Source: Epilithonimonas sp042695135 (GTDB lineage: Bacteria > Bacteroidota > Bacteroidia > Flavobacteriales > Weeksellaceae). Taken from it: a stretch of 64,000 bases of DNA. Position 1 is the first letter of the stretch; each line of letters starts with the position of its first letter. Both the position numbers and the translations under genes were made by a program. The notes under the pieces were generated by a model. The model saw only the letters and a program-made list of their open reading frames with translations, was not told where the DNA came from and ran no database searches. Positions 43,578 through 51,721 of this stretch are shown here, one piece after another. The DNA is taken from assembly GCF_042695135.1 (NCBI RefSeq), contig NZ_CP170547.1:3162001-3226000 (forward strand), read 5' to 3'.

Positions 43578-44563
43578 ATGAATGTTATGCAGAAAATAAG
43601 AGCTTACATTAAAGGAACAGGATCTTACGTTCCGCCAAAAATTTTAAAAAATGAATTTTTCGAAAAAGTAGGATCTTCCGACGAATGGATCTTTAAAAAT
43701 CTGGGAATCAGAGAACGCCGGATTGCAGAAGGTGAAGTCACCAGCGATTTAGCCTACAAAGCAGGATTAAAAGCCTTGGAAAACACTGATGTAAAGCCAG
43801 AAAATATCGATCTGATCATAGTTGCAACTTCGACGCCCGACAGACAAGCACCATCCACAGCATGTTTGTTCAGGAAAAAATGAATGCGCCGCAAGCCGTT
43901 GCTTTTGATATTTCGGCAGTTTGTTCAGGTGGACTTTACGGAATTGCGATTGGCTGTCAATTTATAGAAACGGGAATGTACAAGAATGTTTTGGTCATCG
44001 GAGCTGATACTTTTTCAACAATTACGGATTGGGAAAGAAAGGATTCGGTTTTCTTTGGAGATGGTGCCGGAGCGATTTTGTTATCTGCAACAACTGAAGA
44101 CAAAGGCTTTTTTGATTTTAAACTTCACGCAGACGGAACAGGAAAATATCATTTCAATATTCCTGCAGGCGGTTCGGAAATGCCGGCATCAGAAGAAACT
44201 TTGAAGCAGAAACTCCATTATTTCCAAATGAACGGAAAGGAAGTTTACGAAACGGCAACACGCGTTTTACCGGAAACGATAGAAGAAATCCTGGAAGCCA
44301 ACAAAATGACTTCTGACAATGTAGATTGGGTGATTCCGCATCAGCCAAGCATCAGAATTCTTCAGGAAACGGCGAGAAAAACGAATATTCCTTTCGAAAA
44401 AGTGATGACGAATATGGATAAGTATGCCAACACATCTGGCGGAACAATCCCAATTGTCCTTGACGAAACTTATAAAAGCGGAAAAGTAAAACCTGGAAAC
44501 ATCTTGCTTTTTGCAGCGGTTGGTTCGGGATGGACTTGGGGAACTGCACTTTATAAAGCTTAA
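43578..44563 (+). pseudogene. fabH: 3-oxoacyl-ACP synthase III (FabH-like), frameshifted
   Basis: A ketoacyl-ACP synthase III of about 328 residues if the frame is restored. The first part (MNVMQKIRAYIKGTGSYVPP to PSTAC) stops at 43881-43883. The second part continues in the next frame (FVQEKMNAPQAVAFDISAVCSGG). One extra T after position 43867 would turn TGTTTG into TGTTTTG and read C-F-V-Q-E-K smoothly. All three catalytic residues lie in the second part: Cys (AVCSGG), His (VIPHQPS), Asn (YANTSGG). So either a real inactivating deletion or a sequencing or assembly error. The two pieces together match family length exactly. A FabI-like gene follows. Confidence 0.85.
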
Positions 44564-44603
44564 TTTTATCGCAAAGTCACAAGATTTTAAAATATAAATT
44601 TAG

Positions 44604-44638
44604 AAAAGTCGCAAAGTTTTCATTTGCGACTTTTAAAC
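44604..44638 (+). terminator. Terminator between the FabH-like and FabI-like genes
   Basis: AAAAGTCGCAAA (44604-44615) pairs perfectly with TTTGCGACTTTT (44623-44634), loop 7 bases. Confidence 0.75.
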
Positions 44639-44692
44639 AAAATTCAAATAAAAAAATAGCGCCTTTGCGTTAATATATAACACTTGGAAATT

Positions 44693-45517
44693 ATGTTAGA
44701 AAATCAAACTTTCCTCATTACCGGAATTGCAGATGAAAATTCTTTGGCAATGAAAACCGCTGAAAAAATACTTGAAAACAATGGAAAAGTCGTTTGTACC
44801 GGTTTAGGTGTAACGCCTTTTCACAATGATCTTTCCGAAAAAGCAGCAGGATTTTTGAATAAAAACTATGAAGATTTTGAGTCGGCTTGTAAGAAAGTTT
44901 TAGGAAACGACGTTTATACAGCACCTCTGGATGTGACGCTTCCGGAAAGTTTAAAGTTCCTTGCTGAGGATTTAAAGAATAAAAATATTCAGTTGAATGG
45001 ATTTCTTCACGCCATCGCAATGGACAAAACCATTCGAAATAAATCTGTAAAACCAATGTTGGAAGTCACAGCTGAAGAATTCAATGATACGATGAATGTT
45101 TCTGCATTTTCATTGATTTCACTTTGTCACGCTTTATTGTCCAATGATGTTTTGCAAAGAGGTTCTTCGATTGTCTCATTAAGTTATATCGCAGCGGAAA
45201 AAGTATCGTTTTTCCCTTATATCAATATGAGTATTGCGAAAGCAGCGCTTGAAAGGCTGACGATAGAAATGGCTTATGAATTGGGGAAAGAATACGGAAT
45301 TCGTGCGAACGCAATCAGATTTTCGCCTTATATGGGAAGCAAAGCCGGAAACGCCACTTTGAAAGTTGAAGATGTGGAAAGAGCTGACAGAATCAGTCCG
45401 CTTGGAAATGCTTTGCCTGAAGATTTGGCTCACGAGATTGTACATCTTTTCCGAAAAGAAACAAGAATTACGGGCGAAATTCGACACGTGGATGGCGGTT
45501 TCCATATTATGGGATAG
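44693..45517 (+). CDS. Enoyl-ACP reductase (FabI-like) SDR protein
   Basis: A 274-residue short-chain dehydrogenase of the FabI type. NAD site: LITGIADENSLAM. Substrate region: GFLHAIAMDK. Catalytic Y-x6-K: YINMSIAKAALE, with the preceding SLSYIAAEKVSF as in FabI. C-terminal HVDGGFHIMG is the typical end. It lies after the ketosynthase in the same direction, so both probably belong to a fatty-acid or secondary-lipid pathway. It may be a housekeeping FabI or a specialised copy. ATG at 44693 is preferred to the TTG at 44684. Confidence 0.88.
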   Translation: MLENQTFLITGIADENSLAMKTAEKILENNGKVVCTGLGVTPFHNDLSEKAAGFLNKNYEDFESACKKVLGNDVYTAPLDVTLPESLKFLAEDLKNKNIQLNGFLHAIAMDKTIRNKSVKPMLEVTAEEFNDTMNVSAFSLISLCHALLSNDVLQRGSSIVSLSYIAAEKVSFFPYINMSIAKAALERLTIEMAYELGKEYGIRANAIRFSPYMGSKAGNATLKVEDVERADRISPLGNALPEDLAHEIVHLFRKETRITGEIRHVDGGFHIMG

Positions 45518-45636
45518 TTCTGTGTTGGAGAGCTTTTGAGTTGGAGTGTTTGAGTGTCTCAGAGTTTTGAAGGTTTTCGACTTCGCTCAGACTAACAAAT
45601 CTAATACTAACAGTTTATTTTAAGCGATGTCCGGCT

Positions 45637-45651
45637 GAGGCTCTCGAAGCC
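45637..45651. repeat. GAGGCTCTCGAAGCC motif, second copy
   Basis: Identical to 26587-26601, in both cases preceded by T. The 45518-45835 gap otherwise holds the inverted repeat at 45676-45757, a CGACTTCGCTCAGACTAACA stretch at about 45580-45600, and AT-rich DNA with a possible promoter (TTTGG...TATTTTAA) before 45836. Confidence 0.55.
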
Positions 45652-45675
45652 TTTTCTAAATTAAAGTTCAATAAC

Positions 45676-45757
45676 AAATATATCGCAGATTAGGCTGATT
45701 TGACAAATTATTTTTTTTAGAGAAATCTATGTCATTTGCTAAATCTGCGAGATATTT
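45676..45757. repeat. Dispersed inverted repeat with ATCGCAGAT / ATCTGCGAG arms, copy 2
   Basis: Arms AAATATATCGCAGAT (45676-45690) and AATCTGCGAGATATTT (45742-45757) pair with one mismatch. Same family as 30049-30140. Confidence 0.7.
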
Positions 45758-45835
45758 AAATTATGATTCAAGTTGCAAGTTTTGTGGCTTGAATTTTTAT
45801 TTGGTTAAATTGCATCATCAAAATTATTTTAATTT

Positions 45836-46867
45836 ATGAGAAAAATAAAAACGGCTTTATTGGCTTACGGCGGATCCGGGAAATTATTTCACGCCCCATT
45901 TTTTGAAGTTCATGAAGGATTTGAATTATTAGGCGCTTATGAACGAAGCAAAAAATTAATTCAGCATGATTATCCGGAGGTAAAAAGCTTTGACTCTCTG
46001 GAAGAAGTTTTGGAAAGTGATGCCGAATTAATCATAGTAAATACACCAATCGATACCCATTTTGAATTGACAAAAAAAGTTCTCGAAGCCGGAAAAAACG
46101 CTTTGGTTGAAAAAGCTTTTACAACGACTTCCGAGGAAGCTGAAGAACTTCATAAACTCGCTAAAGAGAAAAAACTGAAACTCTGTGTTTATCAAAACCG
46201 ACGATACGACAGTGATTTCCGGACAGTGAAAAAGGTATTAGATGAGGATTATCTTGGCGAAATCGTAGAAGCTGAAATCCGTTTTGAAAGATATAATCCT
46301 GAATTGAGCCCTAAAGCGTGGAAAGAAAACGGAAATCCCGGCGCCAGTATTTTGATGGATCTCGGTTCACATATTATCGATCAGGCTTTGACTTTATTTG
46401 GTTATCCTGAAAAGGTTTTTGGAGACATCAGAAGGACGAGAAAGAATACGCAGATTGATGATTATTTTGATATTCTGCTTTATTATTCTGACAAACGAGT
46501 AAGACTGAAATCCAGTTATTTCGTCAAAGAACCAACGCCAGCCTATGTTCTTCACGGCAAGAAAGGAAGTTTTCTGAAACACCGAGGCGACATTCAGGAA
46601 GATGAATTGAAACTCGACAAAGTTCCCAACCGTGAAAATTGGGGAACAGAATCGGAAGAGAAAACCGGACTCTTAGTTTACAATGACAGAGTTGTGAATT
46701 TTCCGACTTTTCAAGGGAATTATCTTAATTTTTGCGATGACCTTTATGATGCGATTGTGAACGACAAGAAAGTTCCTGTGACTGCAAAACAAGCTTATCA
46801 TACGATGAAAGTGATTGAAGCGGCGAAGGAAAGTTCGGAGAAAGGCGAATTGATATCTTTAGACTGA
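45836..46867 (+). CDS. Gfo/Idh/MocA-family oxidoreductase
   Basis: A 343-residue NAD(P)-dependent sugar oxidoreductase. Rossmann start KTALLAYGGSGKLFHAPFF (G-x-G-x-x-G variant), VNTPIDTHFEL, and the catalytic-region VEKAFTTTSEEAEEL (EKP becomes EKA). C-terminal GFO/IDH barrel: YNPELSPKAW, GASILMDLGSHIIDQAL. Similar to the E. coli YhhX type. The substrate is not known. A second, different family member lies at 47552. Confidence 0.87.
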   Translation: MRKIKTALLAYGGSGKLFHAPFFEVHEGFELLGAYERSKKLIQHDYPEVKSFDSLEEVLESDAELIIVNTPIDTHFELTKKVLEAGKNALVEKAFTTTSEEAEELHKLAKEKKLKLCVYQNRRYDSDFRTVKKVLDEDYLGEIVEAEIRFERYNPELSPKAWKENGNPGASILMDLGSHIIDQALTLFGYPEKVFGDIRRTRKNTQIDDYFDILLYYSDKRVRLKSSYFVKEPTPAYVLHGKKGSFLKHRGDIQEDELKLDKVPNRENWGTESEEKTGLLVYNDRVVNFPTFQGNYLNFCDDLYDAIVNDKKVPVTAKQAYHTMKVIEAAKESSEKGELISLD

Positions 46868-46893
46868 AAACATTTATGTTTTTAATTTTTTTG

Positions 46894-46901
46894 TAAATTT
46901 G
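46894..46901 (+). promoter_or_regulatory. Putative -7 box for the toxin-antitoxin operon
   Basis: TAAATTTG matches TANNTTTG and lies 17 bases before the antitoxin ATG. Confidence 0.45.
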
Positions 46902-46918
46902 ATATAAATAATTTCAAA

Positions 46919-47161
46919 ATGAGTTCAGCCGAATTACAATTAAAATTAGATGTTATCAATAAAATAACCGAATTGAAAGAAATTCGAGTTATACGAGAAA
47001 TCAAGAAACTGTTGGATTTTGAACTGGATGAAGACGTTTTCGTATTATCAAAACAGCAAGAAAACAGAATTGCAGAAGCGAGAAAAGAATATGCAAGTGG
47101 AGAAATATCTAGCAATGAAGAAGTAAACAAAGAGATTGATCAATGGCTAAACGAAAAATAG
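46919..47161 (+). CDS. Antitoxin of a RelE/ParE-type module
   Basis: An 80-residue protein with a helical N-terminus and a C-terminus NRIAEARKEYASGEISSNEEVNKEIDQWLNEK (region 50-80), the usual tail of small Bacteroidota antitoxins paired with RelE/ParE toxins. It overlaps the toxin gene by 19 bases, typical of this module. It should neutralise the toxin and repress its own promoter. No DNA-binding motif is certain. Confidence 0.8.
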   Translation: MSSAELQLKLDVINKITELKEIRVIREIKKLLDFELDEDVFVLSKQQENRIAEARKEYASGEISSNEEVNKEIDQWLNEK

Positions 47162-47448
47162 TCTGGATTAATTCTGCAAAACTTGAACTTAAAGAAATTC
47201 TAATTTATTGGACTAAGAAAACCAAATCAAAAGCTTATAGCAAAAAGCTCAGTATATTAATTACCGAAGCTATCAATCTATTATCTCAACATCCAAAAAT
47301 TGGCAGAACAACAAATGATGAAAACACCAGAATCAGTATCGTTCGTAATTATTTGATTTTCTACGAAGTAACTGAAACGCAGTTAATCATTTTATCAATT
47401 TGGGATGCAAGAAGAGATGAAAATGAAACAGACTTCGACTACATTTAA
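47143..47448 (+). CDS. RelE/ParE-family toxin
   Basis: A 101-residue basic protein of the ParE/RelE superfamily: VWINSAKLELKEILIYWTKKT, an AINLLSQHPKIGRTTNDENTRI core and IRRNYLIFYEV-like stretch (here IVRNYLIFYEVTETQLIILSIWDARRDEN). The C-terminal WDxRR pattern is typical. It may cleave ribosome-bound mRNA or inhibit gyrase. Family alone cannot separate these. A terminator (47465-47496) follows. Confidence 0.83.
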   Translation: MAKRKIVWINSAKLELKEILIYWTKKTKSKAYSKKLSILITEAINLLSQHPKIGRTTNDENTRISIVRNYLIFYEVTETQLIILSIWDARRDENETDFDYI

Positions 47449-47464
47449 AAATATTTAAAATGAT

Positions 47465-47500
47465 AAGACTCAGAAAGTTTAAAATTTCCGGGTCTTTTTT
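47465..47500 (+). terminator. Terminator of the toxin-antitoxin operon
   Basis: AAGACTCAGAAA (47465-47476) pairs with TTTCCGGGTCTT (47485-47496; one mismatch, one G-U), followed by TTTT. Confidence 0.65.
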
Positions 47501-47551
47501 TATGTCGGTTGGTGATAATTCTTAAATTTACGTCTTTAAGAAAATTAAGCT

Positions 47552-48517
47552 ATGATAAAAGCCGGACTTGTGGGCGCGGGACATTTGGGGAAAATCCATT
47601 TGCGATTACTGAATCAATCTGAGAAATACGAACTTGTTGGTTTCCACGATAAAGACGCAGAAAACGGGCGAAAACTGGAAGCGGAATTTGGGTATAAATA
47701 TTTTGAAAGTTTCGAAGCTTTGCTCGACGAAATCGAAATGCTGGACATCGTGACACCAACGGTTTATCATTACGATTATGCGATAAAAGCTATCGAAAAA
47801 GGAATTCATTTTTTTATTGAAAAACCAGTCACTCAGACCTTGCAGCAGGCGGAAGAAATTCTTTACAAATGCAGAGAATTTGGCATCAAAGCGCAGGTTG
47901 GACACGTTGAAAGATACAATCCAGCGTTTATTGGTGCGAAAGATTATATTAAAAATCCTATGTTTATTGAGATTCACAGACTGGCGGAATTCAATCCTCG
48001 AGGAACTGATGTTTCTGTGGTTTTGGATCTGATGATTCACGATCTTGATATTTTGTTGAGTCTGGTTAAGTCCAAAGTAAAACTGATCCACGCAAGCGGC
48101 GTTTCCGTTGTGAGCAAAACGCCGGACATCTGCAATGCCAGAATTGAGTTCGAAAATGGGTGTGTTGCGAATTTGACGACGTCCAGAATATCTATGAAAG
48201 CTATGAGAAAATCGAGATTTTTCCAGCAGGACGCCTATGTTTCTATTGATTTCTTAGACAAAAAATCGGAAGTGATCCGTATGAAGCCGGCGCCTGAAAA
48301 CCCGTCTGACTTTGATATGATTATCGAAAATTCTGAAGGCGAAAAAAACCAGATTATTTTTGAATATCCGAATATTCAGCCGAACAATGCAATCTTGGAC
48401 GAGCTGGAAAGTTTTGCCAGCGCGATAGAAAATGATTTACCGGTTCAGGTTTCTTTGGAAGACGGAACCGAGGCTTTGAAAGTTGCGTTGGAAATTATGA
48501 GGTTGATACAGAAATAA
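47552..48517 (+). CDS. Gfo/Idh/MocA-family oxidoreductase
   Basis: A 321-residue oxidoreductase with Rossmann start KAGLVGAGHLGKIHLRLL (GxGxxG), VTPTVYHYDYA, FIEKPVTQTLQQAEE (EKP intact) and AQVGHVERYNPAF. The C-terminal part includes DLMIHDLDILLSLV. Typical sugar/UDP-sugar dehydrogenase of surface-polysaccharide pathways. It is followed directly by the M23 peptidase gene, so it may share its transcript. Confidence 0.88.
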   Translation: MIKAGLVGAGHLGKIHLRLLNQSEKYELVGFHDKDAENGRKLEAEFGYKYFESFEALLDEIEMLDIVTPTVYHYDYAIKAIEKGIHFFIEKPVTQTLQQAEEILYKCREFGIKAQVGHVERYNPAFIGAKDYIKNPMFIEIHRLAEFNPRGTDVSVVLDLMIHDLDILLSLVKSKVKLIHASGVSVVSKTPDICNARIEFENGCVANLTTSRISMKAMRKSRFFQQDAYVSIDFLDKKSEVIRMKPAPENPSDFDMIIENSEGEKNQIIFEYPNIQPNNAILDELESFASAIENDLPVQVSLEDGTEALKVALEIMRLIQK

Positions 48518-49336
48518 ATGATGAAATATTTTATAATCGTATTTATCTTTTTTTCCACTTTAATGTATTGTCAGGAAGATTTAGATATTACCATAGAAAA
48601 AGAAAAAGTTAATGGTGAGTTTATCTTGTACATTACAAACAATGAAGTAGCTCCGGTAAGTGTAGAATTCACATTTGAATCTAAAAACATGGAATCGTCG
48701 GTTCCAAATTCAACTATAAAAATAATTCCCGCAAACACAAAAAAGGCATTTTTTGCCAAATTTTCTCCAATAGAAAAGTTTGAACCCTACAGCTTTAGCT
48801 ATAAAAATTATTATGTTCTTGGTGATATTAATATTTCAAAAGCCGATGAAATTACTTATTGGCTGCCTTATGAAAAGGATAAGACGGAGAGTATATATCA
48901 AGGGTATAATGGAAATTTTTCTCATCAAAATACTTATTCATTAGATTTTAGTCATAAATTAAATTCAAAAGTGACTGCTGCAAGAGGCGGAAAAGTAATT
49001 TTTGTAAAAACAGATTCTGACAGATCGTGCTTTACAAAAGATTGTGCTCAATTTAATAATAAAATTATTATTTTACATTCTGACCAAACTCTGGGGGAAT
49101 ATGTTCATCTCAAGAAAAACGGTTCAGCTGTAAAAAAAGGTGATACTGTGGAGCAAGGCCAACTAATTGGTTATAGTGGAAATACCGGCTGGAGCAAAGG
49201 TCCACATCTTCATTTTTCAGTTTTCACTAACAAAATGAATGGAAAAAGAACTTATTATAAAACCAAATTCCGGGTTAAAGAAAGTCCTGACGCAATCTAC
49301 TTACAAGAGAAAAATAAATATACACGAAATTATTAA
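48518..49336 (+). CDS. Secreted M23-family peptidase
   Basis: A 272-residue protein with a signal peptide (to MYCQE), an N-terminal beta domain and a C-terminal LytM/M23 zinc domain. HQNTYSLDF gives the first H and D, and GYSGNTGWSKGPHLHFSVF supplies the HxH. It probably cuts peptidoglycan cross-links. Stop codon TAA shares its last base with the ATG of the next gene (49336), so the two are coupled. Confidence 0.88.
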   Translation: MMKYFIIVFIFFSTLMYCQEDLDITIEKEKVNGEFILYITNNEVAPVSVEFTFESKNMESSVPNSTIKIIPANTKKAFFAKFSPIEKFEPYSFSYKNYYVLGDINISKADEITYWLPYEKDKTESIYQGYNGNFSHQNTYSLDFSHKLNSKVTAARGGKVIFVKTDSDRSCFTKDCAQFNNKIIILHSDQTLGEYVHLKKNGSAVKKGDTVEQGQLIGYSGNTGWSKGPHLHFSVFTNKMNGKRTYYKTKFRVKESPDAIYLQEKNKYTRNY

Positions 49337-49950
49337 TGGATGTTTCAACCTTAGAATCAGAACTCAAAAAACGTCTTGATTTTCCCTACAATTGGGGAAG
49401 AAAGCAGTCTGATGATTGGGATCGAAAAACGAAATTCATTTATCAAACTCACGATTTTGAAACTCTGGAAAACCAATGCAAGGATTTTGACGACGGTTTG
49501 AGGAATTATGCTTTCAACCGCTGGCTGAATTTTTGGTCGGCAAAAGTGGTTGAGTCTATTTTTGTTTTTAATCCTTTGGTTGAAAAAGAAGAAAATCAGT
49601 TTTCGAAAACGGTTGATTTTTATATTTCCGGAATTCCGTTTGATCATAAAAGCAGTGTTTTTCCGAGGCAATTTGGAAAAAGTTTTGATTATTCCGTTAA
49701 CCATAAAAAAGAATTGATTGAATGGCTTTACCAAAATCAAAGTCAGGAAGGGCGCAAGCATAACACTAATCGGTTATTCATTATTTTTTACAATGAGCAA
49801 AATGGCGAACATTGGAAACTGAAAGCTGAACTAGCACTAATCAAAGAAAAAATCACAGATTATCTTGACAATTTTTCTGAGGACAATTTAGTTTCCTTAA
49901 ATTTGGAATCTTGTGAGATTTTGTCTGATGTTATTTGGGTTAAAATTTAA
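49336..49950 (+). CDS. Unrecognised protein with a PD-(D/E)XK-like motif
   Basis: A 204-residue soluble protein, no signal peptide. The central part has SKTVDFYISGIPFDHKSSV (D, then D-x-K after 9 residues), the spacing of a PD-(D/E)XK nuclease core, with a following charged helix and NRLFIIFYNEQNGEHWKL strand. It is coupled to the M23 gene and lies 18 bases before the restriction endonuclease, so it may belong to the same restriction island. I know no named family. Nuclease activity is inference only. Confidence 0.65.
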   Translation: MDVSTLESELKKRLDFPYNWGRKQSDDWDRKTKFIYQTHDFETLENQCKDFDDGLRNYAFNRWLNFWSAKVVESIFVFNPLVEKEENQFSKTVDFYISGIPFDHKSSVFPRQFGKSFDYSVNHKKELIEWLYQNQSQEGRKHNTNRLFIIFYNEQNGEHWKLKAELALIKEKITDYLDNFSEDNLVSLNLESCEILSDVIWVKI

Positions 49951-49968
49951 GTTTAATACATCTAAGAA

Positions 49969-50631
49969 ATGAGCAATCCTTTTAATCAAAATACAACTTC
50001 ATATCACGATTGGGAAGTTTTAAAAGATCTATCCTGGCATTGTGTAAAATGTGAATTACAGTCTGGTCAAGCGAAAACTTGGCAAATTTGGAGACAAAAA
50101 GGAATTCAATTAGATGTTGATGAGAGAGAACGTTATGACAAAAGAATATTTTGTAGCAAATGCAATCTTAAAACAGTTCATAGAAAATTAAAATCTTTAA
50201 TAATTCTTGAGGAAACTAAATTGCGATCAGGAATACCTCCCAAATTAGCAACAAAAATAAAAGATGTTTATAGCTTGCAAGAAGCTTTTTATTTAAGAAT
50301 ATTTCCATCGAAAGAATTAGAAGTTGATCACAAATTTCCTCAAATTAGGTGGAATAAAAATGAAAAAAAATATTCAGATTCAATTTCAGATTCAGAAATA
50401 AAATCAAAATTTGTTCTTTTAAGTCGTTCAAATAATCTTTTGAAATCAAGATATTGCGAAAGATGTTTTAAAACAAACCTAAGAGGAACTTTTCCCGGTA
50501 TTAATTATTGGTATGAAGGTAACGAAAAGTGGAACGGAGAGAATCAGTATGATGAAAAAGGATGTATTGGATGTTTTTGGTATGATCCATACAAATGGAG
50601 GGAAGAATTGAACAAAAGAATAAAATATTAA
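49969..50631 (+). CDS. Predicted type II restriction endonuclease (zinc/HNH, NlaIII/IceA-like)
   Basis: A 220-residue protein with two Cys pairs in the N-terminal half (WHCVKCEL, FCSKCNLKT) and two more near the C-terminus (RYCERC, GCIGCFWYD), which should bind zinc. Between them is LEVDHKFPQ with catalytic-type His121 and LSRSNNLLKS with Asn: the DH...N layout of a beta-beta-alpha-metal (HNH) nuclease. The arrangement CxxC...GCxGCxxYDPxxWR resembles NlaIII/IceA-type enzymes. Its TAA stop shares one base with the methylase ATG. Cutting site (CATG is my hypothesis) is not proven. Confidence 0.75.
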   Translation: MSNPFNQNTTSYHDWEVLKDLSWHCVKCELQSGQAKTWQIWRQKGIQLDVDERERYDKRIFCSKCNLKTVHRKLKSLIILEETKLRSGIPPKLATKIKDVYSLQEAFYLRIFPSKELEVDHKFPQIRWNKNEKKYSDSISDSEIKSKFVLLSRSNNLLKSRYCERCFKTNLRGTFPGINYWYEGNEKWNGENQYDEKGCIGCFWYDPYKWREELNKRIKY

Positions 50632-51632
50632 TGAACTATATAGGATCAAAAAATAAACTTTCAAGTTTTATAAAAAACACCGTTTATGAAGTTGTGGACA
50701 AAGATCTTTCCAACAAAACATTTTGCGATCTCTTTGCAGGAACCGGAATTGTTGGCAGAAATTTCAAAGCGGAAACTAAAAAAGTCATCAGCAACGATTT
50801 TGAATTTTACAGCTACGTTCTCAATAGAAATTATATCGGAAATCATCAAGAACTCGACTATGAGAATTTGATTAAAGAATTAAATTTAATTGAAGGAAAA
50901 TCTGGTTTTATCTCCGAAGAATATTCTGAAAACGGGAAATCCGACAGACTTTATTTCTCGGAAGAAAACGGAAAGAAAACAGATGCTGTCCGGCAAAAAA
51001 TTGAAGAATGGAAAGTATCAGGAAAGATTAATGAAGATCAATATTATTTTTTACTTTGTTCACTTTTGGAAGCGGCTGATAAAGTTGCAAACACAGCATC
51101 GGTTTATGGTGCTTACTTGAAACAAATCAAAAAATCGGCTCAGAAAAAACTGGAAATTATTCCTTCAGTTTTTGAAATCACAAAGAACTCACACGCGGTT
51201 TATAATGAAGATTCCAATTCTTTAATCAAGAAAATAGAAGGTGACATTCTGTATCTGGATCCGCCTTACAACGCCCGTCAATACGGCGCCAATTATCATC
51301 TTCTGAACACGATTGCAGAATACGACCACTTTTCTCCAAAAGGGAAAACGGGACTTAGAGATTATCAAAAATCAAAATATTGCAGTAAGCCGGAAGTCCT
51401 GAAAACCTTCCAAGACCTCATCAAAAATGCGAAATTCCGGCATATTTTCCTCAGTTATAATAATGAAGGACTGATGGCAGAAAACGACATTAAAAATATA
51501 CTTTCCAAATTCGGGAAATATGATATATTTACAACCGAGTATCAGCGTTTCCGGGCAGATAAGGAAGAGAATAGAAATCACAAAGCTTCGGGGACGACGG
51601 AATATCTTTATTATCTTGAGAACACTTATTAG
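50631..51632 (+). CDS. D12-class DNA adenine methylase of a type II R-M system
   Basis: A 333-residue SAM-dependent DNA methyltransferase that would protect host sites from the adjacent nuclease. MNYIGSKNKLSSFI is the N-terminal motif X region, FCDLFAGTGIVG (near residue 32) is motif I, and LDPPYNARQY near residue 210 is catalytic motif IV (D-P-P-Y), specific for N6-adenine. The downstream target-recognition part has FSPKGKTGLRDYQKSKY. The ATG at 50631 overlaps the nuclease stop (TAATG), so the pair is translationally coupled. The longer reading back to 50595 would overlap the nuclease and is unlikely. Confidence 0.9.
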   Translation: MNYIGSKNKLSSFIKNTVYEVVDKDLSNKTFCDLFAGTGIVGRNFKAETKKVISNDFEFYSYVLNRNYIGNHQELDYENLIKELNLIEGKSGFISEEYSENGKSDRLYFSEENGKKTDAVRQKIEEWKVSGKINEDQYYFLLCSLLEAADKVANTASVYGAYLKQIKKSAQKKLEIIPSVFEITKNSHAVYNEDSNSLIKKIEGDILYLDPPYNARQYGANYHLLNTIAEYDHFSPKGKTGLRDYQKSKYCSKPEVLKTFQDLIKNAKFRHIFLSYNNEGLMAENDIKNILSKFGKYDIFTTEYQRFRADKEENRNHKASGTTEYLYYLENTY

Positions 51633-51721
51633 AAGTTTGAGAGTTTAGAAATTGGTTTGATAAAAATTGAAATAAATATGAAACCGAAAGGTTTGTGAAT
51701 TCTTATAAAAAAATAAAAATT

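Noticed and set aside
45179..45505. 108-codon ORF antisense to the FabI-like gene
   Set aside because: Complementary to conserved SDR motifs, so the real gene is on the plus strand.
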